The translations under genes were made by a program, and so were the position numbers. This document shows positions 46,000 to 55,595 of a stretch of 64,000 nucleotides of DNA, piece after piece. The DNA is taken from positions 652,923 through 716,922 of the forward strand of contig NW_021167082.1 in NCBI RefSeq assembly GCF_003711515.1, read 5' to 3'. The notes below the pieces were generated by a model. It saw only the letters and a program-made list of their open reading frames with translations, was not told where the DNA came from and did no database searches. Source of the DNA: Sodiomyces alkalinus F11. Taxonomy: Eukaryota > Ascomycota > Sordariomycetes > Glomerellales > Plectosphaerellaceae. Every line of letters starts with the position of its first letter. Position 1 is the stretch's first letter.

Positions 46000-47828
46000 A
46001 TGTCGGACGTCTTGGGAAACTCCCCAGTCTCGTCCAGGGACAATAATGTTGTCGTGGTATTCTCGAAGGGGGTATCGGCCCTTCTGATGTTTATCGCGAC
46101 ATGCTGTTTTTGGAACCTCTACTCCTACTTCACTTCGCCGTTGAGAAAATATCCCGGACCGTTCTTTGCAAGCAAGTCGCTACCCCCTTTGTCGCTTTTC
46201 AGTTTCAAATCTTGTTCAGCAAGCCTCCGATGGCGAAGTCCCTATTATTGACTTTGTCCCTCTAGGATGGACCAGGCTATGGTATCTTTACCAGTCCTGG
46301 ACAGGTGACTCGCACCTTGAGCTATATAGGCTTCACCAGAAGCATGGGCCGATTGTTCGCACTGGGCCTAACATGATCGATGTTGACTTACCGGAGTTAA
46401 TGTGTACCATATTCCACATTAGGAACGGCTGGCCGAAGGTATGTTGCATAGTCGTAAATGGATATTTTGTGGTTGATATCGTCGCTGACGATACCTTGGC
46501 AGACCGAGTTCTATCACGGCAGCAGCGCCCTCATGGACGATGGCCAGATTGTCTACAATCTCTTCAGCCAGACCGACCCAAAGAAGCATAAGAAGGAAAA
46601 AGGGCCGATCGCCAAGCATTACTCCACAGCCAGCATTGCCGACCTCGAACCACACATGAACACGATGATCGAGATGCTGTGCAGCCAGCTAGAGACTCGA
46701 TGCTTGGGGGGTGCGGAAGCGCCCAATGAGTTCGACCTTAGCGACTGGATTTTATACTGTGCGTTCGCTTTCCCTTCCGATTAATCGATATTTAATAAAG
46801 AAACCGGTCAGATTGCTGAATATGCCGCAGACGCCTGGGACGTTATCGGTGCCGTCACGTTCTCTGAGCCTATCGGCTACCTCGCGAAGGGCTGCGACTT
46901 CGACGGCACTCTTCGAAACGCCAAGAAGGCAATGGACTACTTTGTCGTCGTCGGCGCAATGCCCTTCCTCGACTACTTCTTTGACAAGAACCCCTTCTTG
47001 CGTATGGGCCCGCCCGGGTTCAACACCATCACCGACATTTGCGTCCAGCGCCTCAATTATCGCCTCAATGATTGGTCTGGGGGCAAAGACAGCGGCTATC
47101 ACGACCCGAAGACGCCCGACTTCCTAGACCATTTCATTAAGGCCATGGAACTCAACCCGGACAGGGTCACCGAACAGCAAATCATCTCGTGGCTAATGAT
47201 CAACATGATCGCCGGCGCCGACACGACCGCCAGCACTATTTGCAGCGCATTCTACCACTCCCTCAAGAATCCCAGCGTCTGGGAGAAGCTGACGGCCGAG
47301 ATACTGGCGCACAACCTCCATACGCCCGCTACTTACAAGGATGCCCGCGCCCTACCGTACGTCGATGCCGTCATCCGCGAGGCCATCCGTGTCCTCCCTG
47401 GCGTCTCCATGCCGCTGAAGCGTTACGTCCCTCGAGGCGGTGTCAATCTCCGCAACGGCGACTACATTCCCGGGGGGGTAGTCATCGGCATGAATCCTTA
47501 TATCACTAACCGCAATCCGACTATCTACGGCGAAGATCCGGATAAGTTCCGCCCGGAGCGCTGGTTGCGTGACGAGAAAGGCGATGAGACCGAGGAGGCG
47601 TTTCAAAGTCGCCTGAAGGATATGAACAAGCACAATCTGTCGTTTGGAGGCGGAAGCCGTGTCTGCATTGGGAAGGACATGGCTCTGTTCCAGGTGTATA
47701 AGGTTTTAGTTACGCTTATCACGCGCTTTAAGATTGAGTTAGTTGATCCTAAGCAGTGGAGAGTCACTAACAGCTGGTTCATTCGTCAGGAGGGCCTTAA
47801 GGTTAGGATGATGAAGAGGCAACCATGA
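46000..47828 (+). CDS. Cytochrome P450 monooxygenase (530 aa, four exons)
   Basis: Heme-thiolate monooxygenase. Exons 46,000-46,175, 46,276-46,438, 46,503-46,758 and 46,831-47,828 join in phase through introns of 100, 64 and 72 nt with GT..AG ends; donors 2 and 3 are GTATGT and GTGCGT. N-terminal membrane anchor at residues ~17-44 and the Pro-rich hinge YPGPF (51-55) indicate ER attachment facing the cytosol. I-helix AGADTT (326-331), K-helix ExxR (E382, R385), FRPERW (438-443) and heme loop FGGGSRVC with Cys477 are all intact. Length is normal for class II fungal P450s. The general pattern resembles the pisatin-demethylase/benzoate-hydroxylase type of fungal P450, but the substrate cannot be inferred. 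There is no neighbouring reductase, synthase or transporter. Base composition is normal and without RIP, although RIP-mutated DNA starts 1.1 kb upstream and a repeat 230 bp downstream. Confidence 0.95.
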
Positions 47829-48060
47829 AGGTGTTAAAAGGGTATTCGTTATTTTATTGATAAGATGTATGTACATATCAATTGGCAGGTCAATCTGTTT
47901 CCATATTCCCGGGTTATAAAGATAGTGAGAATGTAATTATCAAATGCCTGCTCACATTCAATTCATTCATAACAAAGAATTTAGGAGTAAATTCGGTTAA
48001 AATATAGTAGTGTGAGATGTCCGTGAATAACCTGCCCATTCTTCACCCAGCTCGATATTG

Positions 48061-48464
48061 ATATACTTCTCGGTGGAGTAACCATCGTCCGCGACTAGTA
48101 TATCGAATGGTACGATAGTGCAGTGTAATAAGATATTTATTCAATAGCTAGGCGAGAACATCCCTTATAGCCGAACCTGATAAAATTCAACGGCTCGCCA
48201 GTTTAATGCCGCTTCTTAGCATCATATTACCATATTATTAACCTCTATATACGCTATCGTTACGCTTTCAGCATAGCCCCATTACCCTTATAATCACAGT
48301 TCCTCTAGATATAATCATCACGCGATACGACTAGTGATCGCTGTTAACTAACCGTAATGCAGTTAGTTAAACAATATTCGACATCCTAGAAAGCCTGCAC
48401 GTCCCACGGAATTAACTCGCCACCTCCTGTCCGAACTTCCGGCTGCCAGGCTCATCTCCCTGCC
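48061..48464. repeat. Dispersed repeat family A, copy 2 (404 bp, lightly mutated)
   Basis: Partner of 24,857-25,260, same length. It still contains many CA and TG sites that are TA in the other copy. It begins 230 bp after the P450 stop. Confidence 0.88.
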
Positions 48465-48677
48465 AGGGATAATATCCTGTAAAATAGTTAGCCTGGTGGC
48501 ATCGTGGCGCAATCTGAAGAGGTGAAACGAAGTTCTGCTTGACCTATTATAGAGTAAGCACTCCAATAGTAGTCTAGGTCGTAGGAAGAGTTCATACAAG
48601 CTAGCAAAAAAGCCAAATAAAGGATATTATAAGACCTAGACCGAGGGTAGAAAGGAGAAACAAGCAAAGAGTCTGGA
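48465..48677. other. Spacer between repeats A and D
   Basis: Not present next to the other copies of A or D. The two repeats may therefore be independent, or the other loci are truncated. Confidence 0.4.
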
Positions 48678-49431
48678 ATTATTAACCAAATCTTCGGGAT
48701 GGCCTAGATATATCGCCACACAGCATGCCGCCAGGAATATAAGAGAAAGGAAACGGTAGGTCTTCTGACGAATGCTTTCTGGTGCTAGATTGGTGCTAAC
48801 ATTCCGTCCAAAGGCAGTCAAAGCAAGTTGCAGTTACAGAGTTGGCTCTGTAGCATGTGTTCTAGAGCAACCATTATTGTCCAGTCGGATTGTCGTCAAG
48901 TAGTCAACCACGCGAAGAATGTCGTCTGCCGTAGATAAGCAAAGACTCTCCCTTTTCTTGCACCGCTTAGCCTCTATCTTGGGTAGGCCGTTAAAGAATG
49001 ATTCCGTTGATTTTCTTTATCCGTTTATGTTTACCGAGGGACGGTCCGGTAGTAAGGTCTGCTCGGATAGGAGCTAGATCTTAAAGCGAAGACCTAGAGG
49101 CCGCGAAGACCGGCTCCGGCGTACCTTTACCTCCTCCTTAAGCCGCTAAATACACTAAGGTAGTAAGAGCCTAGTAGCGGTTATATAGAGGTACCCGGCG
49201 TAGGTATAGTTATCGCTAAAAAATCTATTAATTCGTGGGGCTAGTATTATAGGATACTAGGAGATTCTCTAAAGATTCCGAATTCTTCCTAAAAGAGTTA
49301 TAATCCACGCTAAACCCGATTGATTAGTATTAGGTTAAACGCTATTTAATAGGGCTTAGCGTTCTATTTTAGGAGATACGGCTTAGGTATATATACCCCG
49401 AAGTGGGTCTTAAGGCCGCGCGTCTTATCAC
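48678..49431 (-). repeat. Dispersed repeat family D, copy 2 (partly RIP-free)
   Basis: Homologous to 20,663-21,345 and inverted to about 51,116-51,566. The part up to about 49,065 has normal CA/TG content; the rest is strongly depleted. On the minus strand one frame runs through almost the whole repeat with a few TAG/TAA, including LSTADDILRVVDYL near 48,930 and a hydrophobic C-terminal part that is open at 48,821-48,636. No family is recognised with confidence. Confidence 0.85.
49308..49361. repeat. 54-bp nested palindrome in repeat D, copy 2
   Basis: Outer arms CGCTAAACCCGAT and the matching AATAGGGCTTAGCG enclose an inner stem AGTATT..AACGCT. The same double hairpin is at 51,187-51,240 (54 bp) and 50,675-50,727 (53 bp), and its inner stem and right arm are at 40,700-40,734. 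Confidence 0.82.
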
Positions 49432-49725
49432 CGTTATATTAAATACGTGCCCTAAGTTAGGATATATACTAGTGGTATAATGGCTTACTATATAGTTAGT
49501 GCCTGCGAAGATTTATTATAGCTAAGTTCAAGTATATAAGGATCAGGATAAGTTTCGGTAACTAAGTGATAGGCGCTTACTTTAGACGTATTTAGAGAGG
49601 TTATAGTTAAAACCACTTTTAGAGAGGGGAAATACCCTCCTCCAGGAAAGGAATAGCGTGTAATCATGGGTTAGGGGGGTTAGCATAGTCGAGATATCCA
49701 TAACCGACCGCGGATCGTGCCTATA
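49432..49725. other. RIP-mutated spacer
   Basis: CA/TG-poor, no gene. Normal composition resumes near 49,720. Confidence 0.4.
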
Positions 49726-49944
49726 TTAGCGAGGGCAACGTCCGGAGGTTAGCATGTCATTACGAAGCATATGCACATTATTAATCCTGGTCCACCACCT
49801 CACGCCGAATCTACTGACCAACATGGTGTCGCCTAGGAACCAACTCACATTACCACCCCTGCTTTTACACGTCGACCTGCGTCTTCGAGTCGTTGCAGAT
49901 GCGGCAGGAAAGCTTCCTGAGAGAAAAGTTATCAAAAGTATCAT
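49726..49944 (-). CDS. Candidate small secreted protein (72 aa)
   Basis: True ATG at 49,944. Residues 1-17 (MILLITFLSGSFPAASA) look like a signal peptide with an A-x-A cleavage site. The mature part is basic with two Cys and a Trp pair. TATATAAAG on the same strand at 49,973-49,965 is only about 20 bases from the ATG. An overlapping plus-strand frame (49,754-50,002) also has an ATG, so this call is tentative. Small secreted proteins in AT-rich compartments are often effectors, but nothing here proves that role. Confidence 0.3.
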   Translation of the reverse strand: MILLITFLSGSFPAASATTRRRRSTCKSRGGNVSWFLGDTMLVSRFGVRWWTRINNVHMLRNDMLTSGRCPR

Positions 49945-50674
49945 GCGTGTATATCAATTCCCTTCTTTATATAGACTAAACCGGTGGCGAAAAGGGCGGT
50001 AGCGGAAAGTCGGAGATCCAGAAAATTTCGAGAGCTTTTGGGTGACTAAAATAGACGGTGAGCGATGGAAAGGTCTCCGTTCTGGTGCTTACGTGGTTGT
50101 GTCGTCGTCTTGAAATGACCACAAGCGTGAAGCTAAAGATACTAAGGCGCACGGTGGAACAAAAGGAGCCGACTCGCAGCCACAAAACAAGGTCGAGAGA
50201 TTCCTGCATCGGGATGAAAAGAGGCAACAAGGCAACTGACGTGGCTGTGGGGAGGTGCAGTGGTCGCCAGGGCCGTATGCGGAGATCTTGCGGAAGTCCA
50301 GTTCGTGCGCTGTGCAAGGCGTCCAGACATATATACACCGAATTGGATGATGAACTATTCGGCTGATCATTGAACTGGATTTGTCAGAGGCCATGGCTCT
50401 GTCAGGAACAGGGCAGCATGGTTCTCACCTTGTTGGCACCTATCGAGGTGTGACATCCCTTATTGTGTCCAACCAGCGAGAATATATCGATCCTATATAT
50501 CCACACTTATTTCCCCCTACTTTACTCTATAGTTCTATATTTTCGCAGAGTAAAAGATATTCTTCTTAGAATACATAATTCCGCGTACCTTATTTATATT
50601 CTGATATTAGAATGGGTTGGTTACTGGGGAGGCAGGGGCTTCCCCTAGATATCCGATATAGTATTCCTATAGAA
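49945..50674. other. Normal-composition DNA with overlapping unsupported frames
   Basis: Frames at 49,976-50,338 (minus), 50,058-50,366 (plus) and 50,089-50,394 (minus) overlap in three registers. None has a domain or convincing introns. Confidence 0.35.
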
Positions 50675-50727
50675 CGCTAACCCTATTGAGCAGCGTTCGG
50701 TCGAACGCTATTAAATAGGGTTTAGCG
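50675..50727. repeat. Nested palindrome of the repeat-D type
   Basis: Outer arms CGCTAACCCTATT and AATAGGGTTTAGCG with a perfect inner hairpin AGCGTTCG-GT-CGAACGCT at 50,692-50,709. It is followed by a short segment resembling the next ~40 bp of repeat D, then unrelated DNA. Confidence 0.85.
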
Positions 50728-51115
50728 CGGATTGAATCTCCTTTAGGAAGAATTTCGGAGTTTTCTGGAGGACCTCTTGGGTGAAGCTATTGTTAGTATC
50801 CCGATTCTGCTCTAAGGTGCTAATAATAGGTAGTATAGAGTATAGAATCACGCACAGCGCCGCAGGGTATAGAATAATACACCCTACACTAAGGCGCTAC
50901 CCTTATCCGTCGTTAAGGAGCACCCGTATAGCACCCTAGTCGCCGTTTTTTTAGTTAGTCCATTATTTACAGGTTATTAGGTAGCACCCCTTTTTTAAAC
51001 TTATATTCTGGACCTTCCCTTACCTTAAACGTAGTACTAGAATAATATATCCTGTAATTAAGGGTATATTATATTATATCTGGACTAGTCCTAACGCCAC
51101 TTCGCTAAGCTTAGG
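50728..51115. other. RIP-mutated spacer between two palindrome copies
   Basis: No gene. Contains GCACCC and short T-rich runs. Confidence 0.4.
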
Positions 51116-51566
51116 ACGGTGATAAGTCGCGGCCTTAAGATCTATTTTAGGGTATATAGACCTACGCCACGTCTACTAAAACAGAACGCTAAACTCTATT
51201 AGATAGCGTTTAACCTAACACTATTTAATCGGGTTTAGCGCGGATTAGGACTTATTTAGGAAGAATTCGGGATCTTATCTCTTAAGAATCTCCTAACATC
51301 CTATAATGCCAGCTCTACGAATCGATGGATTTTTAACGACTATGCCTACGCTAAGCACCTCTATATATCCGCCACTAGGCTCCCACTACCTTAGCGTATT
51401 TAGCAGCTCGAGGAGGAGGTAAAGGTACGCCGGAGCCGGTCTTTACAGCCCTTAAGTCTCTGCTTCGAGATCTAGCTCCTATCCAAGCAGACCTTACTAT
51501 CGGATCGCCCCTTAGTAAACGGAACAAGGAAAGCAACAAAATCATTCATTACGGGCCTGCCTAAGT
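51116..51566 (+). repeat. Dispersed repeat family D, copy 3 (inverted, RIP-mutated)
   Basis: Reverse complement of the 48,960-49,440 part of copy 2, including the 54-bp nested palindrome at 51,187-51,240. It lies 1.7 kb from copy 2 in opposite orientation. Confidence 0.85.
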
Positions 51567-51870
51567 TCGACCTTCTTGATCCTTCCTAGAATAGCTGATA
51601 CCGGAACTACTGTCCACATACTCCATGCCTTGGCGAGACTATGGTGGTGTACCTGCTTAACCAACCAGGCTTGCAGCGTGGCATATCCGGCTACTAGGTA
51701 GTCCATCCCTGCGCAAGTTAGGAATCCAATTCAAGCAAGATTTGCATTCATATTATAGTGTTCAGGCTTTGCCAGCTCTGCATCGCAGTATTACCCATAT
51801 AGAGTAATGTATAGGAGAGGAACGCAATACATGGGGTGCACAATGCTGAACAAGGTTGCTCTTGGATGCC
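51567..51870. other. Upstream region of the small Cys-containing gene
   Basis: Normal composition. A 62-codon minus frame (51,748-51,936) is unsupported. Confidence 0.35.
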
Positions 51871-51879
51871 TATATAAAG
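51871..51879 (+). promoter_or_regulatory. TATA box
   Basis: TATATAAAG 32 bases before the ATG at 51,911, a usual place for a fungal core promoter with a short leader. Confidence 0.5.
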
Positions 51880-51910
51880 TCCACTGCCTGAGTGCCTATC
51901 TTTCGAGCAT

Positions 51911-52207
51911 ATGACCAAATTCTCCAACCTCGCCACTATCTGCCTCCTTGCTAGGTTAAGACAATCTTCAGCCTTCCACCTTAAGTGCCAGAAATTCCAA
52001 TATCAATATGCTTGCGGCCATAAGAGCGACGTGGAATGGGTTCCGCTGGACCCGGCTGATTGTGACGATGCGCCGTATATGCAAGGGACGACCATAAAGC
52101 TTCGTTGCACACCCCCAGCATCAACTGCAACGCGTTACCGGTCTGGTGTCTGCGGTAGAGAGTATTGTTCGAAATCGAAGGGGAAGAGTGAAGGTGATCC
52201 AATGTAA
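51911..52207 (+). CDS. Small Cys-containing protein (98 aa)
   Basis: ATG 51,911, stop at 52,205. The N-terminus is weakly hydrophobic (LATICLLARL), not a clear signal peptide. The body has YACGHKSDVEW followed by further Cys residues (DCDD, LRCTP, GVCGREYC). The pattern aromatic-x-CGH with three to four later Cys occurs in many short fungal proteins of unknown function and may bind metal. A TATA box lies just upstream. The next gene starts 260 bp downstream in the same direction. Confidence 0.5.
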   Translation: MTKFSNLATICLLARLRQSSAFHLKCQKFQYQYACGHKSDVEWVPLDPADCDDAPYMQGTTIKLRCTPPASTATRYRSGVCGREYCSKSKGKSEGDPM

Positions 52208-52465
52208 GGGAACCCCTGAATACAGCAACAGAGGCGAGAATTGACAGTCTTGTTTGTCCTAGGTGATGGTTCGGCTGCATGCGTCAGAAGAGGGTGCCAA
52301 CGCCTTGCCTCTTTTATTTCTGGCTGTACGTAGCCGGTTGCGCCAAGTCAGGAAGCAGGGTCGTCTTTAAAGGGTATTAAGGAGAATGGCCCCCACTATG
52401 TATGGCACAGCTTTTCCTCTCCAATTCACTCTTAATTCAATATACTTCTTCCCGTATTGTTAGCC
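52208..52465. promoter_or_regulatory. Promoter region of the kinase-like gene
   Basis: The 60 bases before the ATG are pyrimidine-rich (CTTTTCCTCTCC, ACTTCTTCCCG), as is common at fungal start sites. No TATA box. Confidence 0.3.
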
Positions 52466-53560
52466 ATGCCAAAATTCCACCTTCAGCATCTGACGCCAGG
52501 TGCAGCAGAGGTAGGAGACTTTGAACTCTCTGTTCGGTGTCTTGGTAGCGTATTCTGTATCCGGTATTCACCCAGAAACATTTCACCTTCTAACCTCTTT
52601 GACAAATATCGCCAATTGTCGAACGACTACGAGGAGGCTGGCAATCCGTTAGCGGTGCACCAGCTGATTAAGCCGTTCGAGCCTCTAATGGAGAGCTTGG
52701 TACCTCCAGATCAAGGCTATCTCCTCTCCGACTACCTGTATCCAAGGTACTTCGTTCTTGAGGCGATAGCGGATCCGGAAGACACGGAAATAACTCCGAA
52801 ACTCAAAGAATCGAAAGAGTCCCTTCCTGGAGACTATACGCATCAATGGCCCGAACTAGCGGATCTTGGGGACTGGGTGACGAACATTTATCCGTCAAGC
52901 CAAATTTGCCTTCCTGCTCCCCCAGAGCAAGATACTCGATTGAGCGGCCCAGAGAAAGTTTTGATCGACGGCGAACCATACTTCTTCAAGAGATGGCAAC
53001 AGTCTGCCCGCCCCCCCGGAGCAAACTTTACGGAGCTTCGTACGTATAAACAAATCCAAAATGCCTTTACATCAAGACGAATTCAGCACGACCTACGAAT
53101 CTGCCGCCTACGTGGAGTCGTGGTGGACAGCGACGATCGGACACCTTGCGGCGGTGATGTGGAACCAAGTACCATCCCGGCACGACTTGTTGGGATCTTA
53201 CTTACCTTCATCGAGACGAACCGACCGAAGTGGATGGGGACTCTGTCTAGCAGGGTCCGTCGCGGAGGTTGCTCCCCTGACACACTTTTTCGCTGGGCAT
53301 GCGAGTTGGATGCATGCGTCGCTGAACTACATAAGGCTGGTCTCGTCTGGGGAGATGCGAAGCCAGAAAACATCTTAGTCGACGGGAAGGATAACATCTG
53401 GATCATCGACTTTGGAGGTGGTTATACCGATGGCTGGGTCGATAAGGAGAAGGCCGAAACAACGGAAGGGGATCGGCAAGGCGTCGCAAGAATCAAAGCC
53501 TTCTTACGAGGAGGGGAGGGACGGAATGGAAAAGAAGAGGAAGGGACGGAAAGGGGATGA
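52466..53560 (+). CDS. Diverged protein-kinase-like protein (364 aa)
   Basis: ATG 52,466 in good context (AGCCATGCC); a single exon. The C-terminal third shows the kinase catalytic loop as VWGDAKPENILVD (D297, K299, N302) and DFG at 315-317. The usual HRD His-Arg is replaced by Trp-Gly. A possible beta3 Lys lies in YFFKRW near residue 174. No glycine loop or APE motif is visible. The stretch after DFG (GGYTDGWVD..E-GD-QG) is typical of a large family of fungal kinase-like proteins of unknown function. The N-terminal half is unassigned. The last ~18 codons run into a purine tract and are low-complexity. Activity is uncertain. Confidence 0.75.
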   Translation: MPKFHLQHLTPGAAEVGDFELSVRCLGSVFCIRYSPRNISPSNLFDKYRQLSNDYEEAGNPLAVHQLIKPFEPLMESLVPPDQGYLLSDYLYPRYFVLEAIADPEDTEITPKLKESKESLPGDYTHQWPELADLGDWVTNIYPSSQICLPAPPEQDTRLSGPEKVLIDGEPYFFKRWQQSARPPGANFTELRTYKQIQNAFTSRRIQHDLRICRLRGVVVDSDDRTPCGGDVEPSTIPARLVGILLTFIETNRPKWMGTLSSRVRRGGCSPDTLFRWACELDACVAELHKAGLVWGDAKPENILVDGKDNIWIIDFGGGYTDGWVDKEKAETTEGDRQGVARIKAFLRGGEGRNGKEEEGTERG

Positions 53561-53635
53561 AGAGGGAAGGGGAGTGAGGGGAGAGAAGGGATGAAGAGGG
53601 GAAATGGGGAGGAGGAGGGGAGGCAAAGCGGGAAG
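53508..53635. repeat. Purine-rich (GGGA/GAAG) low-complexity tract
   Basis: About 128 bp almost entirely A and G, with repeated GGGATGAAGAGGG. It overlaps the end of the kinase-like gene and supplies its last codons and stop. Such tracts can form triplex DNA. Confidence 0.8.
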
Positions 53636-54028
53636 CGGACTGTAATAGTCGGCTTGACGATGAAGACCTCGTCCGTTCTTGTTCTTCTCGATGGTAGGGT
53701 ACAGGTCTTAGGCGTCCTCTATCGAGGAGCGCGTGGCTGGCAACTGATGGAGTGGAACCTCTTTTTGTTAGCCTAGCTGTGTTTGAAGAGAACTTGGAAC
53801 GAGTAGCATCCTCGACCGCATCAACTTGCGAAGCCGCTCATCGAGTTCGACGGGGCGTTAGACACGAGACGGATCTAGGGGGTCTGAGGTATCTAAGAGA
53901 CATCGCTATGATCTCGCCTTGCTCTGCACGTCGTAGAATCTAGTAGCAGATACCTGTGCTAGAGAAACCAGAGGCATCAACTCCGAAATCCGCGCTTTAT
54001 TTCTTAAAAGCGGATGCTAATCAGTCAG
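53636..54028. other. Intergenic DNA
   Basis: Short frames only (53,591-53,776; 53,752-53,943). Nothing supported. Confidence 0.35.
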
Positions 54029-54340
54029 TTAGGCTCGCCAGCTAGGGAGGAAAGGATGAGATACCTTTTGCAGTTTCGTGGCAGACCAATCCATAGTCAT
54101 GGCCAAGAAGTCGACGGCTTCAGGCGACCAGTTCACGGGCTTAGAGCATGCAAGTTTGCCATCCGCTATGTCTATCTCCATATTGAGGCATAGTTCGTTA
54201 TTTATCAATCTATAGCGACCTTTCCGGAGGCAATTCAACGTAAACCCCTCCGTTTCGAAATTTCGAAAATGACCCTCAGCACTGTATAACCTCGGATATA
54301 CTGCTAGCTCCAACCCATGGACGGACGGCCGCCGCTGGCA
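54029..54340 (-). pseudogene. Coding-like C-terminal exon of an unknown protein
   Basis: An open frame of about 100 codons down to a stop at 54,029, without ATG; just upstream lies an in-frame TGA and possible acceptors (CCCCAAG, GCCAG). The end (WSPEAVDFLAMTMDWSATKL then HPFL) resembles the C-terminal lobe of kinase-like domains. A frame upstream on the same strand (54,727-54,440) may be another exon. The full gene could not be assembled. Confidence 0.35.
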
Positions 54341-55195
54341 CAGCCCAACCAATCAAGTCTTGGGGAAAGGGAAGGGTAAGGGGCAGTGGCGGCCGCTTTG
54401 GAGCGTTTCGTCCCCCGAGAGACAGACAGCTAACCCCGCTTAGCTCGCCCTTCTGATACTCTCCTCCCAAGCCAATCGACCAATAAAACCCAGAGATACT
54501 GATCGAAGGCAACTGGCTTTTTCTATATATTGGGTTTTCCCGTAAGGCTTGCCATGGATATACCCAAGTTGCACCCGGACGAAGCCCCCAGGAAAGTAGA
54601 AGAGAGACACCACGGGCGCTCGACGCAGCGCAGGACGCTTTGTAACGGGGCCGAATTCTGGGACAAGCATAGGAGGGTCGCTGACGAGGATGCCGAACCG
54701 TAGCATAAAATAGTGGCCACGGGCCACGGATGCAGACCATACAGGCCGTAGTCGAAGCGACTCCTCCCCAGTCGACCTCTATTTCTAATTTTCTTATACC
54801 CCCAGTCACGATATACCTGGCGAAAATGAATCGGCCACTGGCGATAGCACGCGGCAATGGCCAGGTCGCGGAGAATGGCGGTCTAGTCGCCGACCCGGTG
54901 AGTGACATATTATGGCGGCCAAACGGCCACGCTAACGAGTCAGCGTCGCGCGAGCTGCTGCTGCTTGTGTAGAGAGACGACCGGGCTTGATTACAAGCTC
55001 TGGTTGTCGATTCAGGTTCTCGAGAAGGCACGAATGACACTGGCCGACCACAGAGAGGTCACCAAGAAAGCGAACCAAGAGCGGTCGCATCTGCTGCTGC
55101 AGCACGCCTCCAGACTAGCCAGCATCAGTGTTCTCTTTGTTGAATTAGAATTCTTTTCCTTTCCAGTCTTTATTCGTATTTTATCTACCCAGTAG
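54341..55195. other. Region with overlapping frames on both strands
   Basis: Minus frames at 54,276-55,040 (254 codons, GTG start) and 54,440-54,727, and plus frames at 54,730-54,972 and 54,902-55,195 compete. High GC makes long chance frames likely. No domain is recognised, so I do not call a gene. Confidence 0.3.
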
Positions 55196-55595
55196 ACTAT
55201 GCCGGTAAAGATCCTGAAGTAAGATTAACCTAGGTATCGCGACAAGATTAGCCCTGTTGATGCATCTCCATAGGGAAGAAACCTACGTACTGTCCAACAA
55301 CGCAACTAAGGAGTAGATTATTAATGCCGAGTCTGCCCGTCGGACCTTAGTGAGTCTTAAGGAACTACTGCCAACTGGATTCCGGGCTGAGCTAACCATG
55401 TGGTGAAGTGGATGCTTCATAGTCAGTACTCCCGGGACAACTTACACTATGGAACAAAGTCTCCTACGTCGCTTACTGCGAGCGACATCACTTGCCTGCT
55501 TCCGTGTGCCGAGGAAGAATTTGCGGATGGACGACAGCCTCGGTACCGCGCAGCTCTGGAGGATACGCCCCCAGCGCATGACGACGAAAGAGACA
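55196..55595. other. Low-support segment left of repeat B
   Basis: A plus-strand frame through NAESARRTLVSLKELLP (near 55,330-55,380) is interrupted by TAG/TGA and may be a transposon remnant. Otherwise nothing. Confidence 0.3.

Noticed and set aside
46752..47102. Antisense ORF over the P450
   Set aside because: Shadow of exon 4.
48636..49310. Tyrosine recombinase (DUF3435-type) in repeat D
   Set aside because: A segment near 48,930 faintly recalls that family, but no catalytic R..HxxR..Y can be read and the C-terminal part does not fit. Left as unknown.
54276..55040. 254-codon minus frame as gene
   Set aside because: GTG start, three competing frames and low-complexity Ser/Arg/Pro content; GC-rich chance frame is likely.
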